NCBI RefSeq assembly: GCF_023856365.1
Contig: NC_064554.1
Location: forward strand, 1,426,001-1,490,000
DNA from: Brienomyrus brachyistius
Lineage: Eukaryota; Chordata; Actinopteri; Osteoglossiformes; Mormyridae
Length of the DNA stretch: 64,000 nt
Reading direction: 5' to 3'
Position numbers and translations under genes: made by a program. A model generated the notes under the pieces. The model worked only from the letters and a program-made list of their open reading frames with translations. It had not been told where the DNA came from and made no database searches. Position 1 is the first letter of the stretch; every line of letters starts with the position of its first letter. Shown here piece by piece: positions 11,660 through 21,500 of this stretch.

Positions 11660-12560
11660 TGGAAACGTATAACCTTCCAGAGGAATCAAATCACTTTTAT
11701 TGTCATGTCACTTGTCACCAGTATACAGGCACTATACATGTGATTGAAATGCTTGTGTGCAAAGCCTCTCGAAGCAGCCGTAGTATGGCACGAATTAACA
11801 ATCAGAATACAAGTATAAATATATAAGACATATCACAAACTTATGTATGTACAAAAGTGTATGCAGTTGCAATAAGAATTTAAAGTTAAATACTGTGCAG
11901 AAGAGCATCATGTTAATGGTCAGAGATCAGCAGTCTGATGGCCTGGTGGAAGAAACTATCCCTCAGTCTGCTGGTCCTGGACCGGATGCTGCAGTACCGT
12001 CTGCCTGAAGGCAGCAGCCTGAACAGGTTATGGCTGGAGTCACCGGGGTCTTTGATGATCTTTCCCGCTTTTCTCAGGCACCTCAATGTAGTTGTCCTGG
12101 AGAGGGAGGCTCTCCTCCTAGTCTTCTCAGAACACTGTACCATTCTCTGCAGGACTTCACAATGATGCGAGTATGGGGCGGGGCTCAGTAGAGCACCAAT
12201 GCTCAGCAGGGATGTGAATATCACAAAGGGTGTGGTGATGCTGACCACCTGGCATCTGTCCGACAAGAAGCTGAGGATCCAGCTGCACAGACAGTGCAGT
12301 TTCCTCCCCAGCCTTGAGGAACCAATGGTGTTGAACACTGAGCTGTAATCTACAAACAGCATTCTCATAAATGTGTCCCTCTTCTCCAGGTGGGAAAGGG
12401 CAGTGTGGAGAATCAGGGCTATGGCATCATCGGTGGCCCTGCTCTGGCAGTATGCAAACTGCAGTGGATCCAGTGAGTCAGGGAGCGCAGAGCAGATGAA
12501 GTCCCTGACCAGCCTAGATAAATAGATACCAGTGATGGTAATAAATTCTTAATTCCAAGA
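11660..12560 (-). pseudogene. Truncated LINE reverse transcriptase (Rex1-like)
   Basis: The minus strand encodes the RT A-motif region (FMRMLFVDYSSVFNTI), then, after an internal deletion that removes the YxDD region, the C-terminal end NLFRLLPSGRRYCSIRSRTS and LRDSFFHQAIRLL. The 3' end has the TCAAATCACTTTTATTGTCATG-type tail. The element is absent from S-B at this position, so it inserted after the duplication or was lost from B. Confidence 0.75.
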
Positions 12561-12948
12561 TAGATTGAGGAGTCATTTCTTAAGTGATAGGATGATCTGT
12601 CACTTCTTCAGTTTCTGCCAGTCCACTTTTATAATGGCTTTTCATGGATGTCACTTGCCTTGTCTTCTCTGTACTGACAGGAGAGCTGGCATGACCTCCT
12701 CATCCACCCATCCAAGCTTGGCCATTATTAAAACGTGTACCATCTGGCTTACAATAACAAGACGCTCGCTGTTCATCCTTATACCAGCTTTAGTGTAGTG
12801 ATGATATCAGTTAGTCCTGTGTAAGCAGGACACCCTCCTCTGAACCTCCAGGCTCATTTCCCCTTGATTCCCAGCTACTTTCCATCAGTTGCTTGAAGAT
12901 AAAAATGAGCTTCGCCCAGCATGTCATGACAGGAATAAATCCACATAC

Positions 12949-13028
12949 CTCCATTCCAAAGAAATGGGAAGTTAGGGCTCACTTTGGGTGCACTCTGAGG
13001 CCAGGTTATACCACTGAGCCCGGTGCAC
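12949..13028 (-). CDS. Candidate upstream exon of S-A (unproven)
   Basis: An acceptor TTTCTACAG and a donor GAG/GTATGTGG bound 80 nt open in one frame (SGITWPQSAPKVSPNF). In S-B the first part, including the acceptor, is deleted (sequence resumes within GGCCTCAGAGTGC at about 32560). This is either a real exon broken in B or chance. I cannot join it in frame to the neighbouring exons. Confidence 0.25.
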
Positions 13029-13559
13029 CTGTAGAAATGAAGTGGCTTGAGATACAAAAGATAAATCAGCAGAAGTGTACCTCTTTTGAAAAGGCTATAG
13101 GATATCCGACTGAACAAGCATCTCCATCGCTGGACCTCTGTATTAAGGCACTCCTCCTTTGTGAGACATCAAGGTGTACTCAGAGAATGTTTAATGCTAA
13201 CCCATTTAATAGGAAACATGAGCCATACAAGGGAAGGCATTTGGAATTTGATTAAATACATTCTGCTGACAAAAACTATAACCACTTTGTATTTCATATT
13301 ATGGGTTGACATTTCTGGATGGTGGTCTATTGCCCTATATTTTCCTAGATTCACTTGTGGAATTTTCTGCTTTCTTTGTGACTGACCCATATAACTACTT
13401 TAGACAGGGACTTAGAAGTCAGTGTCCCTTCATAAAGAAACCATTATACACACGGTATTAAGATGTAACAGATGATCATTTTATGCTTACAAGACATACC
13501 AAATATATGCTGTAAAAGTACATGTAATTGCACTTAATATAAAAAAATAAAACACTTAC

Positions 13560-13688
13560 AGTATAGTTCAAGCAGGCTGAGTCGTATCCTCATGCTTAAT
13601 TTTCAACATGGAGGAACCTCTCCTACATTCCAGTGCCGTTACTAAGATGTAGCATCTGGGTCTCATTTCATCTATTTTTCTGTCCCGG
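13560..13688 (-). other. Conserved S-A 5' exon, probably non-coding
   Basis: A strong acceptor (GGTTTTTTGCATAG) and donor (ACT/GTAAGTG) bound 129 nt. The S-B counterpart is 124 nt (32682-32805). The one long frame closes in TGA just before the donor, and the length difference is not a multiple of three. A short frame starting MRIRLSLLEL is open across the donor. I read it as 5' untranslated, possibly holding the start codon. Confidence 0.35.
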
Positions 13689-14368
13689 CTATGCAAAAAA
13701 CCATAACCTGTACCTCTCATAGGGTTCAACCATAACACAGGATACCATTCACTGTGTGTATGGTGACGCATGATAGTAACAGGTAAAACACGTTTTGCAA
13801 CCACAGACAGCCTTGATGAGCCTGTAACCCTAGATGCCATCTAGTACAGCAAGAGTAAGTTTGCTGTTTGAACAAAACCATGTAAGCTTCAGTTACCACG
13901 TACACACACATTATTATTCAAATAACCAAACCAAATATAACCAAAAATAACCAAATTCATCATAGGCCATAGATGAATCAAACTTCTGACGGGGAAAACC
14001 TGCGCTCTTCCCGAGACCAGGTTCCATACGAAGAATATTTCCGATGGAAACTTTCAAAATTGCAAAGACGGACTGTTTATGTCATAATATAAAAATTGTA
14101 TAAAATAATAAGTAAATCTGTTCAAGTAACCTTCCTTGAATAGAAGTGTTTCTGCCACTTTCATTTCATTCCTGTCAAAAAGATAGAACTTGTTCTGTAA
14201 TAAGTTCATCCCCCCATTTCCTCATTCTACATTTCAACCGCGTCAGAAAAAATGGCCACCAAGTCAAACCCTAAACATATTTTCAAGTCTTCACAGCCGC
14301 TATCAGTTTTTACCTTCTGTTTGAATTTATTTCTAACGAAATACATGAGTACAGCCATACATCCTTAC

Positions 14369-14560
14369 CTGCCTGGGTGGGCAGACGGATCTTATATCTT
14401 CAGCAAACTTTCACATACCAGCGTCCGAGATCCTGTAATGCCAGCCTTCGATCTGTCATAAGTTTTGTTTCCTCTAGAACAAAAGCAAATACCACGACCA
14501 GATCTGCAACACGCATGCGCAGTGTGAGTAAACAACTTTTGGTAGAAAACGGGCGGCATC
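14369..14560 (-). promoter_or_regulatory. S-A first exon and promoter region
   Basis: The strong donor CCCAGGCAG/GTAAGG ends a conserved segment shared with S-B (33860-34050). Both copies hold a 19-codon upstream frame (from MTD to VKVC then TGA). Sequence just upstream is moderately CpG-containing (ACGCATGCGCAG). I see no clear TATA box. The start of transcription is placed by comparison only. Confidence 0.4.
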
Positions 14561-14604
14561 GTAAGATATAATCTGGGCGTGTATGCCGTACTAATCAGCT
14601 AGAG

Positions 14605-14924
14605 CAGTGTTTCCCAACCTTTTTTGAATTGTGTACCCCCTGAGAGATTTTCTCATACCACAAGTACCCCCTTTGTCAAATGTGTTGATGATTCAATAGT
14701 TTATGTCTTTTTTTGCTCTTTTCATTGATAAAAGCTGGGTTTGTTATTCATTAAGCAACACATCCCAGATAGATTTTCTTTCTATACCAGGGCACAGCTA
14801 ATGGAATGGCTGATAATATTTACCCATCATCAGGGAAATTAAATATAAAAAATTTTTCCACGTACCCCCTGTAATGTGCTCGCGTACCACTAGGGGTACG
14901 CGTACCCCCGGTTGGGAATCACTG
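14605..14924. mobile_element. hAT-type MITE, absent from the paralogous site
   Basis: Ends CAGTGTTTCCCAACC and GGTTGGGAATCACTG are inverted repeats. An exact 8-bp duplication, AGCTAGAG, flanks it (14597-14604 and 14925-14932). The S-B region has a single AGCTAGAG at about 34085, the empty site. Confidence 0.9.
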
Positions 14925-14932
14925 AGCTAGAG

Positions 14933-16639
14933 AAACGTGTCATTAGACATGTAGCGCACACGCTGATTAAATGTATTGTTTTTATATTTATCCTATATGA
15001 ATGCATATACCCTATGTGATTGAAACTTATTTCTAACAACTTTTATTAGCTTCTCATGTATATTCATGAACGTGGTGGGGAGGTGGACTGGTGGTGCCTG
15101 AGCGCCTGACCGTTTTGCCATATTTGTGCATGAACTTTAAAGGTACTGAGTTCTTTTAACACATGAACACCTCCCCCTCAAAAAATCTATGAACAGCTAT
15201 GCTTATTTCTATAAATGTAAATGATTTATATAGATAAATATGTAACACCTGTCATTTAAGTCAAGATACAGTTGCCCAATTCTGACACTCAGGAATGTCA
15301 TACAATAACACTGTGTTGATTAAAATAGATTAAATCAAATTATATGAAAGAAAACATAGATCTTCAATGCATATTTTGACAAGGCAATTCACCTTTAAAA
15401 CTGTATTTATTTTCCACACTATACATAGATTTTTGCATGGATCTCACATTTTCAGAACTGAATACAACAGTGCTAAATCATTCCTCAGAGATAGTGGCAG
15501 AACACTTAATAATCCCTTATCTTTTCATCTGATATGCAAATGAAATGTAATGATTAAGCTAAGTTAATGGATGGTGTTCTTGTAACTGCATTCTTTCAGC
15601 CCAGTGTAGTAATTAAACACAAAATAAGAGCAGTGCTAGAACACACTACAGTTTCTTATTGCATTGCATCAATAAGAGGGTTCTTGATAGCAATGATATC
15701 AGTTCTCGTCAAAATGTAAAAGCATCCATCCTGGCCTGTACGAATGGATGCTTTTAGCAAGACATTTTAATTTGCTCCTACTTCCGTTCAGCTGTGACTA
15801 GACAACAAAGCCAAGCTAGCTAATGACGGCCGAAAGCTTGGCGTGCTTCAGTTTGTGTGGTGTGGGGAATGCGGCTCCCAGTGAATCATCCCCACAGAGA
15901 CCAACTGGTCCTGCAAACAATCTGCATCCAAAGGTTACGCTAATGAGTCATGCGGCAGCACTTCAAAGCGTGTTTGTTCCTCTCTGCCCCTCAAACAAAC
16001 ATGCTCACTGCATTCTGTGGCACCAACTCACACACAGACACACACACCCTACCTTTAGACAGCAAGTGGTTTTCATGATAGTTGAGCCCCATCTTCTGTT
16101 AATCAAGTGCTAAAAACCTGAATATTCAGTATGGACTGGTGTTCCATTTATCCAGTTTGACCAGTAGCCTTTATGACCCGTTTACTGCACCACGCACCTC
16201 GCCAGAGGCAAAGTAAGAAGGTTAAAAGCCCCCCCTTTACTGTTTTACTTTTTTCCATGATGGTGTAGTTGTCAACTGTGGGGAGGGGGGGTCAGGCATG
16301 GCAACAATAACATTTTTAAAAATTCTGGTGGGTGATGGGCTTGCAGACGTATGCCATTTTAATTTGGAAAGGGGCACACCATTTCATTTTTCAGTATGGG
16401 ACGATCCTGTAAATTTATGATGGGTGGCAACTCTAGGTTTAAAATTTTACTGAACCAGGTTAGTTGAGGGTCCCTTTCTGCAGATGTTGTTAAACTTCAA
16501 CCCAGGAAAGCTCTTGAGATAAAGTACCCTGACACCTATCTGGTCCACGGCACTCCAAGCTAGGAATAAGCCAAATGGTTATTGGCACGTTTGAGAAAGT
16601 GGACCATCCACGGCAACACAAGTAAATGCAAATGTTTTT
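14933..16639. other. Spacer with no recognised gene
   Basis: Apart from a CA-rich patch near 16030, no repeat family or exon was recognised. A 96-codon plus-strand frame (15823-16113) has no domain-like pattern. Confidence 0.4.
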
Positions 16640-17480
16640 ATCGAAGAACCAAAGGTCTGTTTTAGCCTCCTCACTTGAATGGTGAAGTAACGCCTTATAG
16701 CAGATAACAGAACTCCTCTCTAAGTGTCATCTGTAATTATGTGAGGGTTCCTCCCAGACTATGAAGGTCAGGTTGGGCCTGCTGGCAAGACATATGCTCT
16801 ATTTGTTTAAAATATTAATGGCTATTCTGGCTGGAGGGAGATTAGGGGATCTCCAGTAGATCCATTGGAGCCATTTATGACAGTATGCTACTTAATGTAA
16901 TGAACAAGAAAACTACTATAAGATAAAACGAGTGAGATTTATTTGTCCAGTATTACAGAATGAATAAATAAATACAGAAAAGGATAACAGGTAGAAATAA
17001 ACCAACAAAGAATAACATAAGTAAAAGTAGGCAATAAATACATAAAAAAGCAATGCAATTTTACTAAACTTAAAAAAAAAATCTGCACATGTGTATTGCT
17101 CATTAAACTGAAGAATAAAAGGTCATTTTGCTTTATCTTTCTTTGGTATTAATGTCAGAAGGGTCAAACTATAATGTTAAACACAGGAATTATTAAATGT
17201 AAAAAGGCTGTCTATAAATAACAAATTCAAACTTAGATATAGTCAGGTATTTCCCCCCGGTGGTTCTATTTTGTAAATTGTGAGACGTGAGTTTTCAGAG
17301 ATGTATGCTTTTGCATTTGGACATTTACATTTACAATTATGTAGTGGACACTTTTGTCCAAAGCAGCATATGAGGCAAATAGCACATTACAATCATATAT
17401 TTCTTCAAATGAAAATATAGCAAGATGATTATTTAAAAACTATCCGCGACTTACTAAGAGATTGGGGAGTTACAGTGTAG
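16640..17480. repeat. D1 3' flank, duplicated at 2550-3480
   Basis: It is the counterpart of 2550-3480 (the TTTCCCCCCGGTGG and GAAAATATAGCAA segments match) and leads directly to the D1 stop codon, interrupted only by the solo LTR. Confidence 0.6.
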
Positions 17481-17484
17481 CACT

Positions 17485-17789
17485 TGTCATGCCCGGCTCG
17501 TACGATCCTCGCGTGTGCCACGCCCCCTGATTATCCACGTGTGCTTCCCCGATCTTGCCCAGCTGTGTCCGATTATTTTCGCCTAGTCCTGTCTATTTCA
17601 GTCCGTGTCTTGGCTTTGTTCCTCGTCCGTCATTGATGTTAAGTCGATGTTCGTGCTGTTCTTCCGTCCTGTCCTGTGCTTCCCAAATAAGTCCCCAGTT
17701 ATCCCGAATTCCACCGGCCTGCCTGTTTCCTGTTCGCCTGCCTGAGCGATCACCCGTTATAACCAGCGATCGCAGCACGCATCCTGACA
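17485..17789 (+). mobile_element. Solo LTR in the D1 3' end
   Basis: It starts TGTCATGCCC and ends ATCCTGACA, with a perfect 5-bp target duplication, GCACT (17480-17484 and 17790-17794). It is related to the LTRs at 27611, 30970, 45772 and 47604 (shared GTGTGCCACGCCCCCTGATTA-type words). It lies 11 bp past the D1 stop codon, in antisense orientation to D1, and so replaces or lengthens its 3' UTR. Confidence 0.9.
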
Positions 17790-17800
17790 GCACTGTTGTG

Positions 17801-18508
17801 CTATTCTGGATTATAAAATCTGAACTCTTGGTTTATGTCAAACTGGCATTGTCGTAGATTCTGTCTCAGTCGTTCTTCACGGAATGGAAGCAACATCTCT
17901 AGACTAGGCACTAAGCTGGTATTGAGATCCTGTGTTAGCTCATTAACCCTGATCTCTGCATTCAGAAGATTGCTGATGGCCTCACATTCGGCACAATTGC
18001 CATACCCCCAGTATGGTGTAGGTGGATCTGCCTCGGGCACCGGTAAAAATGTGACACTAGGAAACAATGTGCAGCAATGTAAACATGGAGGCACTGATTT
18101 GTACTGATGAACGCTTTTCCCACGCACACGAAAAGCTGCAGATAACACCATCGTTGGAAGCTCAATTGACTTATTATGCGCATCAGCCAAACACACGGCA
18201 TGGGCCACATTTCGATTCCATGTCTGAATGCAGGCCAGATCAATGAAAATCATCTTCTGTTTCTTCCCTTTGCAACCCACAGAAGTGCCAAAGTATCTCT
18301 GGGTTTTGTGACATCTGTCCTTAAAATAGCAGAAGCTCACAACAGAGGCCCCCAAACAAAAGATATTGTCAAAGATATTATTTCTGCACCCGGGAACAAC
18401 CATGTTGTTATTGAGATTCTCCAGCACTCGCAGAACATCAGAAACATTTCGGTCCACCGTTGTTTCAACAACCTTGGGAAGAGAGGAAAGGGTGTAAATC
18501 ATACCGTT
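17801..18508 (-). CDS. D1 exon 4 with PCxxC and CAE motifs
   Basis: 235 codons open from NGMIYTLSSLPKVVETT to FYNPE. The acceptor is placed at CAG/AAC because that gives phase 0 in both D1 and D2. Motifs in order are VGCKGKKQKMIFIDLAC, HAVCLADAH, PPCLHCC, GNCAECEAISNLLN, then a charged helical tail. The exon is intact despite a transposon-rich setting. Confidence 0.7.
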   Translation of the reverse strand, partial: NGMIYTLSSLPKVVETTVDRNVSDVLRVLENLNNNMVVPGCRNNIFDNIFCLGASVVSFCYFKDRCHKTQRYFGTSVGCKGKKQKMIFIDLACIQTWNRNVAHAVCLADAHNKSIELPTMVLSAAFRVRGKSVHQYKSVPPCLHCCTLFPSVTFLPVPEADPPTPYWGYGNCAECEAISNLLNAEIRVNELTQDLNTSLVPSLEMLLPFREERLRQNLRQCQFDINQEFRFYNPE

Positions 18509-21500
18509 CTGTATCTGATACATTTCTAACATATCTTATATTATTATTATTATCTCTGTCCAGAATTTAAAGTATTATAATTTTTAAAGAAGAATTTTAA
18601 GGAGGGTGATATTGAGTCAACACTATATGCATAATATAGAAAATGACATGTAGGCACTCAACACGTAATTCAATAATATGTTATTCCTTTACATATTTAG
18701 AGAGGAAAGGCTAAAAAGCAGTTTGAGCTGGTATGAAATTAAAAGTTTCATACAAAAATATAATTACCCCACCATCACTCCATAAAGCTGATCATGCTAA
18801 ATTAAAAAAGCATTTCAGTTTATTATATTCTTAAGAATCATTCTCTGAAGTCAGTTTCGGTAGCTGGGGTTAAGTCTGACAAAGCTTTTGGCTTCAACTG
18901 CTGGCCAAGCTACAATGCACCAGGCCCTCTGCCACAATGCACCGGGCCCTCTGCCACAATGCACCGAGCCCCCCTGCCACAATGCGCCAGGCCCTCCGCC
19001 ACAATGCACTGGGCCCTCTGCCACAATGCACCGGGCCCTCTGCCACAATGCACCGGGCCCTCTGCCACAATGCACCGGGCCCTCTGCCACAATGCACCGG
19101 GCCCTCTGCCACAATGCACCGGGCCCTCTGCCACAATGCACCGAGCCCCCCTGCCACAATGCGCCAGGCCCTCCGCCACAATGCACGTGGCCCCCCTGCC
19201 ACAATACTCCCCCCCCACCCCCCATAGGTGGTAGGCCTACAGGAAGGTGGATTCATGTAGCTTTTTTGGGGTTCACTCACTCAGAACCCATGGATGGAGA
19301 CCCGACCACCTGGCCCTTGCAGTCAAGCTTCCTCCCCAAGCCTGGCTCCAGGGTGGGGCCCCGGTGTCACTCTTTGGAGTTTCTGGCTCCATGTTTTTTC
19401 ATGATCGTGATGGTTGTTTAATCGCACTTTGTCAGCCATTTACCTAGGACCAATTTTCCTTGGAAGACTGTTACACATATTTCTATTCTCCCTTTCTTGA
19501 TGCCCCTTCCCCCACCCCACACTTTTTCTGCTAGGGATGGGCTGTGCTGATGGCTTTGCCCTCCATGCAGACTGCATCAGATCCCCGCCTCAGCTAGTCG
19601 CATCTGCCCAGATCCCAAATGAGAGCAGAGGAGACTTAGAGACAGCAATAACAGGCTGCACTGTTGTGTACATTGTTTCTATTTCTATCAAATTGTATGG
19701 CTCAGGCTGTAGCATTGTTCATGGCTTCAATTCTGATCTGTTTATATAAAAATGTAAATGTTTGTAAATGGAGTATTAGTTTGTAATACGTATTATCTGC
19801 ACATACTGTCCAGCTGTTGCTGATACTTGTTCTCATCTCCAACTCCACTGATGTATGGATGCCAGTGTTATTTGTGTTACCTCCTTGTGTTTCCCTAAAC
19901 ACCAGTTCTAACCCAAGTCATAACAGAGACCCTACCAGAGGCAACTGCCCCCGATAACAAAGCTTCTAGGATCAGAGAGGCACAAAACCCCCTCAACCAC
20001 AGTAAGGTAGCGATTCATGGAGGGGAGGTTGGGGACAGTGCTGCTGGGTCGGCAGACTGGGGTGGTGGTCCCAGAGTTACTACTTGAAGTGGAGGAATTC
20101 ACGTATGTTGGGGTCTAGTTCAGGAATGATTGAAAAAGGGAGCAGCAGATTGACAGGCGGATTGGTGCAGCATCAGCAGTAAAGTGAACATTGTCTCAGT
20201 CTGTCAAGGTGAAGAGAGAGCTGAGCCAAAAGGAAGAAGCTGTCAATTTACCGGTCAGTCTACATTCCCACCCTCATCTTTGTTTAGGAGTTTTGGGTAG
20301 TGATCGAAAGAATGAGATTGCGGATTTATAGAAATGAGTTTCCTGCACAGGGTAAGGAGATGTTTTGGGCATGTCCATCTGGGAGGAGATGCCAGGGCAG
20401 ACCCAGGGCACACTGGGGAAATTGTATCTCTCGGCTGACCTGGGAAACACCTTGAGATTCCCCCAGAGGACCTGGAGGAGGTGGCCAGGGAAGGTCTGGG
20501 AATTTCTGCTAAGGCTGCTGCTTCTGCGACCCAGACCCAGAAAAGTGTTGGACAATTGATGGATGGATGGATGGATGGATGGATGGATGGAATTTGTCTG
20601 GGTCAGCATCTGTCTGTCCCAGTCTTTCGTGTCTCTTTCCTGTTTGGCCAGCAGGTATCGCTGGTCATCCTGTTCTCCCTGTTAACATCTTTAGTGTGTT
20701 TCCTCTGCTCCTTGGACTGCTGCATGGTTCAATGAATTGAGTGTGCAGCTACAAATCCTTGTAGTCTTGTGTTCGAAACCAACCATCTCTGTTTTTGTCT
20801 TTAGTAGATTTTGTTCCCTAGTGTTTCTATTAGTCCATGATGGGAACTATTCTCATGTCAAAGACTGAATAGGAGCATGTCAGAGATTATTCCGGATCTC
20901 TTACCACTTCCAACAGTACTGAGAAAGGAGGTCTATGGGGCAACTGCGATGCGTAGGATTGGAACACATCTGGAAACTTCTTAAACAGTTTTGAGTGAAG
21001 GTCTACAGGTAGAACATTTACTGGATGAATGGCCAGTTTGTTAATGTAGCCAATGAAGAAGATGCTGTGTAGAATCTGGTAGGAAAGCAAATGACGACCA
21101 TTACATCCGGCTTGGGGCAGACAGCCCCAGTGACAACAGAATGCTCTGATACTTTAAACTTTAATCCATCTACATGATTCAATCCTCACTCACTCACTAG
21201 GTAAGAAACTGAATTATTTAATAAGAAACATTTGCTTAAGTTTAGATTCAGTGGCATAATTCAGTTAAAGCACAAAATCAGTATCATCACATTTAATAGA
21301 AGCATGTGCAAATCAAATATACAACTAAATTATTAAAATGAAGTTTGGGGTATTAATAAACCATTTTAGCAATCAAAGGGTTCTGTGGTAAATTATTAAA
21401 ATGACAGTTTCAGGAGGTGACTCACCTCTTTAATGTAGCGTCTTCCCCTCTCTTGGCTGAGATTTCTATTTATCATCATTGATTGAATAAATTTCAGAGA

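Noticed and set aside
12610..12800. Minus-strand stretch reading MAKLGWVDEEVMPALL with an AAG/GCAAGT donor-like end
   Set aside because: Its phase does not fit the next S exon, and S-B changes the reading around it, so it is probably a repeat next to the LINE.
12893..13255. 120-codon plus-strand frame
   Set aside because: No recognised family and half deleted in S-B. The minus strand gives a better exon with splice sites, though neither is proven.
17835..18529. Plus-strand frames across D1 exon 4
   Set aside because: Shadows of the minus-strand exon.
18910..19206. CRISPR-like regular repeat
   Set aside because: Units are contiguous with no spacers; it is a minisatellite in an animal intron.
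18851..19421. Several overlapping frames of 90-180 codons on both strands
   Set aside because: They exist only because the 22-bp minisatellite unit lacks stop codons; there is no protein signal.
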